Assembly (NCBI RefSeq): GCF_024158145.1
Contig: NZ_JAMYXM010000002.1
Location: 496,001 to 560,000, forward strand
DNA length: 64,000 nt
Source of the DNA: Notoacmeibacter sp. MSK16QG-6
GTDB lineage: Bacteria > Pseudomonadota > Alphaproteobacteria > Rhizobiales > Rhizobiaceae
Direction: 5' to 3'
Below the pieces are notes generated by a model. It saw nothing but the letters and a program-made list of their open reading frames with translations. It was not told the DNA's origin and did not search any database. The position numbers were made by a program, and so were the translations under genes. Positions 45,201 to 53,781 of the stretch are shown one piece after another. Positions within the stretch are counted from its first letter, which is position 1. Every line of letters begins with the position of its first letter.

Positions 45201-45985
45201 TTTCGCTAGCGGGTCGGAGCATCCTGATTCTTGGCGGCACGGCAGACGCGCGCAAGCTGGCGAGCGTGCTCGCCGAACAGGATGCAAACGTGACTCTCAG
45301 CCTCGCCGGCGTGACGCTATCCCCGCGCGATCAGGGCGTGCCGACCCGCATTGGAGGCTTTGGCGGCGCGGAAGGGCTGGCGGAGTATCTGCGTGCGAAA
45401 AAGATCGATTTGTTGATTGACGCGACGCATCCTTACGCGGCGAACATCTCTCGCAACGCTGCGGCCGCGGCGCTGAAATCTCAAACGCCGCTCCTTGCTC
45501 TTCGGCGACCGGCCTGGCAGCCGGAGGCGGCTGATCTATGGCATTATGCGGGAAATCTGGAAGCAGCACTCGAAGCCATCGGCCCCGACCCCAAGCGACT
45601 GTTCGTCGCACTCGGTCGCAAGGAGATCGCGCCGTTAGCGACAGCGCCACAGCATATTTACGTGATCCGTTCGGTCGATCCGGTCGAGCCGGTGCTTCTG
45701 CCTCCGAAGCATAAGACGATCCTTGACCGCGGCCCCTTCACTTTGGTGGCCGAGCGCGAACTGCTTGAACAGGAGCGAATCGATGCGATCATGTGCAAGA
45801 ACAGTGGCGGTACGGCGGCCTATGCCAAACTCTTAGCCGCGCGCAAACTCGGCTTGCCTGTTCATATGCTGACGCGTCCTGCCCTGCCCGATGTGCCAGC
45901 GGCTTCGAACGTGGAAGAAGCCCTCCGGATGACTAGCGAGTTGGTTCGGCCACGAAAATCTAAGACTCCGGCGAACCGCCCGTAA
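45197..45985 (+). CDS. cobK: Precorrin-6A reductase
   Basis: NADPH-dependent reduction of precorrin-6A to 6B. 262 residues with the N-terminal [19 protein letters not shown], the [14 protein letters not shown] motif and the [30 protein letters not shown]-terminal signature. Last gene of the operon; its 3' end overlaps the convergent glpK by 26 nt, with no terminator visible. Confidence 0.95.
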   Translation: MISLAGRSILILGGTADARKLASVLAEQDANVTLSLAGVTLSPRDQGVPTRIGGFGGAEGLAEYLRAKKIDLLIDATHPYAANISRNAAAAALKSQTPLLALRRPAWQPEAADLWHYAGNLEAALEAIGPDPKRLFVALGRKEIAPLATAPQHIYVIRSVDPVEPVLLPPKHKTILDRGPFTLVAERELLEQERIDAIMCKNSGGTAAYAKLLAARKLGLPVHMLTRPALPDVPAASNVEEALRMTSELVRPRKSKTPANRP

Positions 45986-47486
45986 AGCGAATGGTGCCGG
46001 CCACCGCGTTCTGCCATTTTTTATAGCGCCGTTCGCGCTCTTCCTCGCCCATCTGCGGCTCGAAACGGCGTTCCAGCGACCAGCTTTTGGCAAACTCGTC
46101 CTGCGAGGGATAAAAATCCGCCGCCATGCCAGCCAACCAGGCCGCACCCTGCGCCGTTGTCTCCAGCACCTTCGGGCGGTCGACCGCCGCGCCCAGAATG
46201 TCGGCCAGAAACTGCATCGTCCAATCCGATGCGCTCATTCCGCCATCGACGCGAAGAACCGCTTCGTCCTCTGCATCGAGACCGCCGACCGACTGCCGCC
46301 AGTCGGCGCGCATCGCTTCCATAAGGTCGCGGGTTTGATAACCCACGCTCTCCAGCGCAGCGCGCGCCAGTTCGTTCGGCCCGGTATTGCGCGTCAGACC
46401 GAAGACGGCTCCGCGGCATTCGGCATCCCAATAGGGCGCGCCAAGACCGGTGAAGGCCGGCACCAGAATCACGCCCTGCGACGCATCGGCGGCTTCCGCC
46501 AGCAGCTGCGTCTCCTCGGCGTCGCGGATCATCTTGAGTCCGTCGCGGAGCCATTGCACGACGGCACCCGCGATGAAGATGGAGCCCTCTAACGCATATG
46601 TCGGCTTGCCGTCGAGCTGATAGGCGATGGTGGTCAGAAGCCGGTTCTGCGATGTCACCGGCGTATCGCCGGTATTCATGAGAGCGAAGCAGCCCGTTCC
46701 ATAGGTAGATTTCAACATACCGGGCGAGAAACAGGCCTGTCCGACGGTCGCCGCCTGTTGGTCGCCGGCAACACCGAGAATGGGTATGTCGCCGCCGAAG
46801 AGATCGCTCCGCGCCGAGCCGAACTCACCTGCGCAATCGCGTACCTCCGGTAGCATCTGCATGGGAATATCGAGCAGATCGCAAATCGTACTGCTCCACC
46901 GCCCGTTGCGAATGTCGTAAAGCAGCGTACGCGCCGCATTGGTGGCGTCCGTCACATGAGAACGGCCACCGGTCAGCTTCCAGATCAGAAAACTGTCGAC
47001 AGTGCCGAAAAGCAGCTCACCGGCCCGTGCACGTTCGCGAGCGCCGTCTGTCTGATCCAGTATCCAGGCGAGCTTCGTGCCAGAAAAATAGGGGTCGAGA
47101 AGCAGGCCGGTCTTCTCGGTGACAATCTCCTCGTGGCCAGCCTCACGCAATTTGCGACAGGTCTGCGCCGTCCGCCGGTCCTGCCAGACGATGGCATTGT
47201 GGATGGCCTTGCCGGTATTTTTGTCCCAGACCAGCGTGGTCTCGCGCTGATTGGTAATACCGATCGCGGCAATGTCACTGGCCTGTGCGCCGGCTCGTTC
47301 CATAACCTGCCGACACGTTCCGGCCACGGTGGTCCAGATATCGTCCGGATCGTGTTCGACCCAACCGCTTTGCGGAAAGTGCTGGGGAAACTCCTCCTGC
47401 GCAGTCGCCACCGGCGTCATCTTCTCATCGAACAGGATCGCCCGGCTCGACGTGGTTCCCTGATCGATGGCGAGAATATAGGTCAT
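45960..47486 (-). CDS. glpK: Glycerol kinase
   Basis: Phosphorylates glycerol to sn-glycerol 3-phosphate. 508 residues of the FGGY family with [17 protein letters not shown], the [10 protein letters not shown] segment and [19 protein letters not shown] with the C-terminal signature. GGGAGGAG lies 11 nt before ATG 47486. It follows glpV on the same strand but is set off by a terminator, so it may have its own promoter or rely on read-through. Confidence 0.96.
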   Translation of the reverse strand: MTYILAIDQGTTSSRAILFDEKMTPVATAQEEFPQHFPQSGWVEHDPDDIWTTVAGTCRQVMERAGAQASDIAAIGITNQRETTLVWDKNTGKAIHNAIVWQDRRTAQTCRKLREAGHEEIVTEKTGLLLDPYFSGTKLAWILDQTDGARERARAGELLFGTVDSFLIWKLTGGRSHVTDATNAARTLLYDIRNGRWSSTICDLLDIPMQMLPEVRDCAGEFGSARSDLFGGDIPILGVAGDQQAATVGQACFSPGMLKSTYGTGCFALMNTGDTPVTSQNRLLTTIAYQLDGKPTYALEGSIFIAGAVVQWLRDGLKMIRDAEETQLLAEAADASQGVILVPAFTGLGAPYWDAECRGAVFGLTRNTGPNELARAALESVGYQTRDLMEAMRADWRQSVGGLDAEDEAVLRVDGGMSASDWTMQFLADILGAAVDRPKVLETTAQGAAWLAGMAADFYPSQDEFAKSWSLERRFEPQMGEEERERRYKKWQNAVAGTIRFTGGSPES

Positions 47487-47529
47487 GGCCGCAAACTCCT
47501 CCCGTCTGAATAGGCAGCATAGGGTCTTT

Positions 47530-47562
47530 CATGAAAAAGGCGACCGCTGGGGCCGCCTTCTT
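47530..47562 (-). terminator. Rho-independent terminator downstream of the glpV operon
   Basis: On the minus strand a stem of AAGGCGGCC with GGTCGCCTT (one mismatch) encloses a short CCAGC loop and is followed by TTTTT. It lies between the glpV stop (47585) and glpK start (47486). Confidence 0.75.
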
Positions 47563-47584
47563 CGTTTTGTTTCAGCCATTTGGC

Positions 47585-49435
47585 TTACTGCGCCGGCTGG
47601 CTTTCATCCTTCTTTTCCATGGAAGCATCGTCCATCGGCTTTTCAGCATCCGAGCTCATTTCGCTGTCGGAAGCACCGGCATCGGAAGATGTTGCCGACT
47701 GATCGGACGACCAGCGCTTGACCAGATCGTCATAGGCGATGGTCTCTGGCTCCGGATCCTCATTATCCAGCTTGGCCTTGGGTGCGCCGTCCTGGTTCAG
47801 CCACTCGCTCGGATCCTTCTCTTCGTTCATCTTCGGACCGAGGTCGCCCTGAACGCCGGCGCGTTCCAGACGCTCAAGCACCTGCTCCTGCTGCTGGCAG
47901 AGGCTGTCGAGCGCTTCCTGCGCGCTTTTCGCGCCGCTCATCGCATCGCCGATATTCTGCCACCAGAGCTGAGCGAGCTTCGGGTAGTCCGGCACGTTGG
48001 TACCGGTCGGGCTCCAGCGCACACGGTCGGGCGAGCGGTAGAACTCGACGAGACCGCCCAGCTTCGGCGCGCGCTCGGTGAACTGCTCCGACTGGATGGT
48101 GCTCTCGCGGATGAAGGTAAGGCCGACCATCGACTTCTTCAGATCGACGGTCTTCGACGTAACGAACTGGGCGTAGAGCCATGCGGCCTTGGCCCGATCG
48201 ACAGGCGTCGATTCCATCAGCGTCCAGGAACCGGCGTCCTGATAGCCGATCTTCATGCCATCTTCCCAGTAAGCGCCGTGTGGCGACGGAGCCATGCGCC
48301 ATTTCGGCGTACCATCCTCGTTCAGCACGGCGGCTGCACCGTCACCGACCATGTCGGCGGTGAATGCGGTGTACCAGAACATCTGCTGGGCGATATTGCC
48401 CTGCGCCGGGATCGGGCCAGCCTCCGAGAAGGTCATGCCCGCAGCGGAAGGCGGCGAGTACTTCTGCAGCCACTCGACAGCCTTGTTGACCGCATAGACG
48501 GCCGCTGGCGAGTTTGTAGCGCCGCCACGCGCCGTGCACGAGCCGACAGGCTGGCTGTTTTCGTTGACGCGGATACCCCATTCGTCAACGGGTAGACCGT
48601 TCGGCTCGCCCTTGTCGCCCATGCCGGCCATCGACATCCACGCATCGGTGTAGCGCCAGCCGAGCGACGGGTCCTTCTTACCGTAATCCATGTTGCCATA
48701 AACGCCCGAAGACGGCTCGCCCTCGATATAGCTCATATCGCGCCCGGTGAAGAACTCGGCGATATCCTCGTAAGCGCTCCAGTTGACCGGCACGCCCAGC
48801 TCATAGCCGTATTTTTCCTGGAAATCGGCCTTGGTCTTTTCGTCGTTGAACCAGTCGTAGCGGAACCAGTAAAGGTTCGCGAACTGCTGGTCCGGCAACT
48901 GATAAAGCTTGTCGTCCGGGCCGGTGGTGAACTCGGTGCCGATGAAATCCTCGAGATCGAGGGTCGGGCTTGTCACGTCCTTGCCTTCACCGGCCATCCA
49001 GTCCGTTAAATTGCGAACCTGCTGATAGCGCCAATGCGTACCGATCAGATCGGAATCGTTGACGTAGCCGTCATAGATGTTCTGACCGGACTGCATCTGC
49101 GTCTGCAGCTTTTCCACCACATCGCCTTCGCCGATCAGATCGTGCGTGACCTGAATGCCGGTGATGGCAGTGAAAGCCGGAGCAAGCACCTGGCTCTCAT
49201 ATTCATGCGTCGTGATCGTTTCAGAAACGACCTTGATTTCCATGCCGGACATTGGAGCAGCGGCATCGACGAACCACTGCATCTCGGCTTCCTGCTCTTC
49301 ACGCGAAAGCGTGGAGACATCGCCGATTTCGCTATCGAGAAACTGAGTGGCTTCCTCCATGCCGGCAAAGGCCGGGCTAGCCATTGCGCCGGCCAAAAAG
49401 GCCAGTGCCGTGGTCGTTTTGAATGCGTTCTTCAT
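47585..49435 (-). CDS. glpV: Glycerol ABC transporter substrate-binding protein GlpV
   Basis: Periplasmic solute-binding protein of the rhizobial glycerol transporter. 616 residues: signal peptide (cleavage likely after ASPAFA), extracellular binding-protein fold with aromatic-rich segments (HWRYQQVRNLTDWMA, NLYWFRYDWFND) and the GWRYTDAWMSMAGM motif. The last ~45 residues are an acidic Ser/Asp/Glu-rich, low-complexity tail (SSDQSATSSDAGASDSEMSS), not part of the fold and probably recent. Last gene of the glpDSTPQUV series. Confidence 0.92.
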   Translation of the reverse strand: MKNAFKTTTALAFLAGAMASPAFAGMEEATQFLDSEIGDVSTLSREEQEAEMQWFVDAAAPMSGMEIKVVSETITTHEYESQVLAPAFTAITGIQVTHDLIGEGDVVEKLQTQMQSGQNIYDGYVNDSDLIGTHWRYQQVRNLTDWMAGEGKDVTSPTLDLEDFIGTEFTTGPDDKLYQLPDQQFANLYWFRYDWFNDEKTKADFQEKYGYELGVPVNWSAYEDIAEFFTGRDMSYIEGEPSSGVYGNMDYGKKDPSLGWRYTDAWMSMAGMGDKGEPNGLPVDEWGIRVNENSQPVGSCTARGGATNSPAAVYAVNKAVEWLQKYSPPSAAGMTFSEAGPIPAQGNIAQQMFWYTAFTADMVGDGAAAVLNEDGTPKWRMAPSPHGAYWEDGMKIGYQDAGSWTLMESTPVDRAKAAWLYAQFVTSKTVDLKKSMVGLTFIRESTIQSEQFTERAPKLGGLVEFYRSPDRVRWSPTGTNVPDYPKLAQLWWQNIGDAMSGAKSAQEALDSLCQQQEQVLERLERAGVQGDLGPKMNEEKDPSEWLNQDGAPKAKLDNEDPEPETIAYDDLVKRWSSDQSATSSDAGASDSEMSSDAEKPMDDASMEKKDESQPAQ

Positions 49436-49517
49436 TCTTTCCTCCCAGGTTGAAGTTCAAGTCCATCGGGCGCCCTGATTTGTGGGGGTGAGCGCCGATC
49501 CGGTTAGCTCATCGCCG

Positions 49518-49790
49518 CTATACCCACCGAAAGATCGGAATGGCGACGACGAGGCTTATGAGTAATCCCCACCATTGGCTGAGATCGGTCAGGCCGAGCC
49601 AGGCGAGGTTCAAGAAAGCGGCAGCAAGAAGCGCGATGAACAGGCGGTCGCCGCGCGTCGTCTCCATTCCTAGAACGCCATGGCGCGGCGTTTCAGGAAA
49701 GCGGATCGCGAGCACGGTGAAAATGATGAGCACCGTCGCAATCGAGGCAAAGAAGATTGCCGTCGGCAGTGTCCAGGCCATCCATTGCAT
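49518..49790 (-). CDS. glpU: Small membrane protein GlpU (DUF2160)
   Basis: 90 residues with two hydrophobic segments (about 8-28 and 50-85) and the ETPRHGVLGMETTRGDR loop typical of DUF2160, a family found almost only within glycerol ABC operons. Its role in the transporter is not defined; it may be an accessory membrane subunit. It sits between glpQ and glpV. Confidence 0.88.
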   Translation of the reverse strand: MQWMAWTLPTAIFFASIATVLIIFTVLAIRFPETPRHGVLGMETTRGDRLFIALLAAAFLNLAWLGLTDLSQWWGLLISLVVAIPIFRWV

Positions 49791-49809
49791 GGTCTTGTTC
49801 TCCTTCTGC

Positions 49810-50721
49810 CTAGACGCGCCCGAGGGCGAAGCCCTTGGCGATGTAATTGCGGACGAACCAGATCACGAGCGCGCCCGGCACGATGGTCAGAATGCCGGCG
49901 GCCGCCAGAACGCCCCAGTCGAGGCCGGAGGCGGAAACCGTCCGGGTCATGGTCGCGGCGATCGGCTTGGCATCGACGGATGTGAGTGTGCGGCTCAGCA
50001 GCAGTTCCACCCATGAGAACATGAAGCAGAAGAAGGCTGCCACGCCGATGCCGCTCGCAATCAACGGCATGAAAATCTTTACGAAGAAGCGCGGGAAGGA
50101 GTAGCCATCGATATAGGCCGTCTCGTCGATCTCTCGCGGGACACCCCGCATGAAGCCTTCCAGAATCCAGACCGCCAGCGGCACGTTGAAGAGACAGTGC
50201 GCCAAGGCTACCGCGATATGCGTGTCGAAAAGACCGACCGACGAATAGAGCTGGAAAAAGGGCAGCGCGAAAACCGCCGGCGGCGCCATGCGGTTGGTCA
50301 GAAGCCAGAAGAACAGATGCTTGTCGCCCATGAACTGATAGCGCGAGAAGGCATAGGCCGCCGGTAACGCCACGAGGATGGAGATTACCGTGTTCAGGAC
50401 CACATAAATCAGCGAATTGACGTAACCCATATACCAGGACGGATCGGTCAGGATCGTCAGGTAGTTGTCGAGTGTGGGTCGCAGCGGAATCAGGCTGAAG
50501 GTCGAAAGGATTTCCTGATTGGTCTTCAGGCTCATATTGAGCAGCCAGTAGATCGGTAGCAGCAGGAACAGCAGGTAGAGCCCCATCACCACAGCCGAGC
50601 CGGTCGGACGGAAACGGCTCTGGAGCCTTGCGTTCGCGTTGGTTCGTTCAGATGTGACGTCACCGGGGAGCGAGGCGGCGCCGGGCGCGGAAACGGTCGA
50701 TTTCATGGTGGTGCCGCTCAT
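49810..50721 (-). CDS. glpQ: Glycerol ABC transporter permease GlpQ
   Basis: Carbohydrate-type (MalG-like) inner-membrane permease. 303 residues with six helices and the EAA loop EIDETAYIDGYSFPRFFVKIFMPLI. The first ~40 residues are polar and unusually long. Starts within the glpP stop (ATGA overlap). Confidence 0.93.
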   Translation of the reverse strand: MSGTTMKSTVSAPGAASLPGDVTSERTNANARLQSRFRPTGSAVVMGLYLLFLLLPIYWLLNMSLKTNQEILSTFSLIPLRPTLDNYLTILTDPSWYMGYVNSLIYVVLNTVISILVALPAAYAFSRYQFMGDKHLFFWLLTNRMAPPAVFALPFFQLYSSVGLFDTHIAVALAHCLFNVPLAVWILEGFMRGVPREIDETAYIDGYSFPRFFVKIFMPLIASGIGVAAFFCFMFSWVELLLSRTLTSVDAKPIAATMTRTVSASGLDWGVLAAAGILTIVPGALVIWFVRNYIAKGFALGRV

Positions 50722-51593
50722 GCCGCGCCATCCCTTTTATCGAGGTTGGTCATCACGGTGTAGAAGACGTAGGAAATCACCAGGATCACCAGGAAGTACA
50801 TGATCGAGAAGGCTGCCGCCGGACCGAGGTCGAACTGACCGAGCGCCATCTTCACGAGGTCGATCGACAGGAAGGTGGTGGCGTTGCCAGGCCCGCCGCC
50901 GGTCACGACGAAGGGTTCGGTGTAGATCATGAAGCTGTCCATGAAACGCAGCAGGATCGCGATCATCAACACGCCCGCCATCTTCGGCAGCTCGATATAG
51001 CGGAAGACCGCCCAGCGGCTTGCCTGGTCGATCTTGGCCGCTTGATAATACGCGTCCGGGATCGACTGGAGGCCAGCATAGGCGAGAAGCGCCACGAGAC
51101 TCGTCCAGTGCCAGACATCCATGACGATGACGGTGGTCCAGGCGGCGAAGAAATCCTGCGTGTAATTGTAGTTTACGCCGAGTGCGCGGAGCGTGTAGCC
51201 GAGAAGGCCGATATCGACGCGCGCGAAGATCTGCCAGATCGTGCCGACAACGTTCCACGGTATGAGGAGCGGCAGGCTCATCAGCACGAGACAGACCGAC
51301 GCCCAGAAACCGCGCTTCGGCATATTAAGCGCGACGAAAATGCCGAGTGGTACCTCGATGGCCAGAATGATCGCCGAAAAGACAAGCTGCCGTCCGAGCG
51401 CATTCCACATGCGATTCGAATGCAGCATCTGCTCGAACCATTCGAGTCCCGCCCAGAAGAAGACATTGTTGCCGAACGTATCCTGCACTGAATAGTTCAC
51501 CACCGTCATCAACGGGATCACGGCGGAGAATGCCACCAGCACCAGAACAGGCAGGACGAGGAACCAGGCTTTGTGATTGACGGTTTTTTCCAT
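50718..51593 (-). CDS. glpP: Glycerol ABC transporter permease GlpP
   Basis: MalF-like permease, 291 residues, six helices, EAA loop SIPDAYYQAAKIDQASRWAVFRYIELPKM. ATG overlaps the glpT stop by one base. Partner of GlpQ. Confidence 0.93.
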   Translation of the reverse strand: MEKTVNHKAWFLVLPVLVLVAFSAVIPLMTVVNYSVQDTFGNNVFFWAGLEWFEQMLHSNRMWNALGRQLVFSAIILAIEVPLGIFVALNMPKRGFWASVCLVLMSLPLLIPWNVVGTIWQIFARVDIGLLGYTLRALGVNYNYTQDFFAAWTTVIVMDVWHWTSLVALLAYAGLQSIPDAYYQAAKIDQASRWAVFRYIELPKMAGVLMIAILLRFMDSFMIYTEPFVVTGGGPGNATTFLSIDLVKMALGQFDLGPAAAFSIMYFLVILVISYVFYTVMTNLDKRDGAA

Positions 51594-52672
51594 CAGGCCG
51601 CCCTCCCCTCGACGCGCCAGTCATTGGCATAAACATTGACGCGGCTGGGATCGAAGGCGATCCGGGCGTTCTCCGACGGCAGGGCGCCGCCCTCATCGGC
51701 AATGATATTGACCGGCCGACCCAGCACTTTGGTGCGGACAAGCCGGTGACGACCGACATCTTCGACGCGCTCGATGGTCGCCGGCAGGCCGTTCGCACTC
51801 TCTGTCAGACGTACGAATTCCGGCCGGATGCCAATTTCGACCTTGCCGGACAGATCGTCATATCCGCTCCCAAGCGGCACTTCGTGGCTGTCTATGACAG
51901 CTCTGTCGCCTTTGACCTCAGCCGGCAGGAGATTCATGCCTGGCGAACCGATGAAATAGCCGACAAACGTATGCGCCGGCCGCTCGAACAGCTCTTCCGG
52001 CGTGCCGATCTGTACCACTCGCCCATCATGCATCACGACCACATGATCGGCGAAGGTGAGCGCTTCCGTCTGGTCGTGCGTCACATAGATCATGGTGTGG
52101 CCGAACTGGTCGTGCAGATGCTTCAGCTGCGTTCGTAGTTCCCACTTCATATGCGGGTCGATCACCGTCAGCGGCTCATCGAAGAGCAGCGCATTGACAT
52201 CGTCGCGCACCATGCCGCGGCCAAGACTGATTTTCTGCTTGGCATCCGCCGTCAGACCGCGCGCCTTGCGGTTCAGCTCGTTTTCCATGCCGATCATGGC
52301 CGCGACGCGCTGAACGCGCTCGGTGATGATACCGGCATCCATGCCACGGTTCTTCAGGGGAAATGCGAGATTCTCGCGAACCGTCATCGTATCGTAGACA
52401 ACCGGGAACTGGAACACCTGCGCGATGTTGCGCTCGGCGGTCGGCATGTCTGTTACGTCCTCGCCGTCGAACAGGACGCGGCCATGCGAAGGCCGCAGAA
52501 GGCCGGATACGATGTTCAGAAGCGTCGTCTTGCCGCAGCCGGATGGTCCAAGCAGCGCATAGGCTTCGCCATCGCGCCAAACATGATCGACCTCTTTCAG
52601 CGCATAATCGGCTTCATCCGATGGTGCGTCCATGTAGGAGTGGGCGATATTCTTGAGTGTGATCTGAGCCAT
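51593..52672 (-). CDS. glpT: Glycerol ABC transporter ATP-binding protein GlpT
   Basis: One of two distinct ATPase subunits of the importer. About 359 residues: Walker A GPSGCGKTTLLN, the Q-loop QFPVVYDTMTVRENL, Walker B LLFDEPL, switch histidine in YVTHDQTEALTFAD, and a C-terminal TOBE domain. The signature region (AKQKISLGRGMVR) departs from the LSGGQ consensus, which may make one composite ATP site inactive. ATG 52672 chosen; the longer frame enters glpS. Confidence 0.92.
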   Translation of the reverse strand: MAQITLKNIAHSYMDAPSDEADYALKEVDHVWRDGEAYALLGPSGCGKTTLLNIVSGLLRPSHGRVLFDGEDVTDMPTAERNIAQVFQFPVVYDTMTVRENLAFPLKNRGMDAGIITERVQRVAAMIGMENELNRKARGLTADAKQKISLGRGMVRDDVNALLFDEPLTVIDPHMKWELRTQLKHLHDQFGHTMIYVTHDQTEALTFADHVVVMHDGRVVQIGTPEELFERPAHTFVGYFIGSPGMNLLPAEVKGDRAVIDSHEVPLGSGYDDLSGKVEIGIRPEFVRLTESANGLPATIERVEDVGRHRLVRTKVLGRPVNIIADEGGALPSENARIAFDPSRVNVYANDWRVEGRAA

Positions 52673-52682
52673 CGTCCCTACC

Positions 52683-53771
52683 TCAAGCAGCCGCCGCGTA
52701 GGAAGCCGGCGCGACCAGCCGCCCGTCCTCGTCGAAAATGTAGATATGAGCCGGCGACAGATAGACATCGAGCGAACGTCCCGGCTCGAACTCATGAATG
52801 CCATGCATCAACCCAACCCAGCGCTGGCCGTGATGATCCAGATGGATAAAGGTCTCCGAACCGGTCAATTCCGACACGCTCAGCTTGGTTTGGAAGGCAA
52901 ACGAATCCGGTCCCGGCCGCTCGAGCGCCAGATGGTTCGGCCGGAAACCGGCCATATATTGGCCGTCACCAAGTGCGCCGAACTGCCCGACGGCTTCCAC
53001 ACTGAGACCGTCGGCGAAGACGATATTGCCGCCACGCTTTTCGAAGGGCAAAAAATTCATCGGCGGATCGGAAAAAACCCGCGCGGTCGTGGCGTCCACC
53101 GGCTGGCGATAGACGCTGAGCGTGGGGCCGAACTGCGTGATCCGGCCTTCCCAAAGCGTCGCCGTATAACCGCCCAGAAGCAACGCCTCCTCTGGCTCGG
53201 TCGTCGCGTAAACGAAGATCGAGCCGCTTTCCTCGAAGATTTTCGGAATTTCGATCCGCAATTCCTCGCGCAGCTTGTAATCCAGATTGGCCAGCGGCTC
53301 GTCCAGAAGCACGAGACCGGCATTCTTGACCAGCGCACGGGCCAGTGCGCAGCGCTGCTGCTGGCCGCCGGAAAGTTGCAGCGGCTTGCGATCCAGCATC
53401 GGCGTCAGCTTCATCAATTCAGCGGTTTTGCGGACCTGCCGATCGATCTCGTCTGCCGGACGGCCGGACAACCGCATTGAACTGGCGATGTTGTCGTAGA
53501 CCGTCATGGACGGGTAATTAATGAACTGCTGGTAGACCATCGCGACGCCGCGATCCTGCACCCGCACATCGGTCACATCTTCCCCGTTCCAGAGGATGCG
53601 CCCGGTCGAAGGCTTGTCGAGTCCGGCCATAAGCCGCATCAGGGTCGTCTTGCCGGCAAGCGTCGGGCCGAGCAGCACGTTCATCGTGCCGTTCTGCAGC
53701 GTCAGGTCGGTTGGATAGATATGCGTCCGTCCGTTCACCACTTTTGACATATTCTCCAGTTGAAGTGTCAT
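52683..53771 (-). CDS. glpS: Glycerol ABC transporter ATP-binding protein GlpS
   Basis: Second ATPase subunit, 362 residues. Walker A here is GPTLAGKTT rather than GxxGxGKT, signature LSGGQQQRCALARAL is normal, Walker B LVLLDEPLANLD, and the H-loop position carries YATTEPEEALLL, lacking the usual histidine. A degenerate pair (GlpS with intact signature, GlpT with intact Walker A and H-loop) would form one good composite site. Lies between glpD and glpT, 10-nt gaps. Confidence 0.92.
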   Translation of the reverse strand: MTLQLENMSKVVNGRTHIYPTDLTLQNGTMNVLLGPTLAGKTTLMRLMAGLDKPSTGRILWNGEDVTDVRVQDRGVAMVYQQFINYPSMTVYDNIASSMRLSGRPADEIDRQVRKTAELMKLTPMLDRKPLQLSGGQQQRCALARALVKNAGLVLLDEPLANLDYKLREELRIEIPKIFEESGSIFVYATTEPEEALLLGGYTATLWEGRITQFGPTLSVYRQPVDATTARVFSDPPMNFLPFEKRGGNIVFADGLSVEAVGQFGALGDGQYMAGFRPNHLALERPGPDSFAFQTKLSVSELTGSETFIHLDHHGQRWVGLMHGIHEFEPGRSLDVYLSPAHIYIFDEDGRLVAPASYAAAA

Positions 53772-53781
53772 CCGTCTCCTC

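Noticed and set aside
47531-48595. 354-codon plus-strand frame opposite glpV
   Set aside because: Begins in the terminator hairpin and runs antisense to a clear binding-protein gene.
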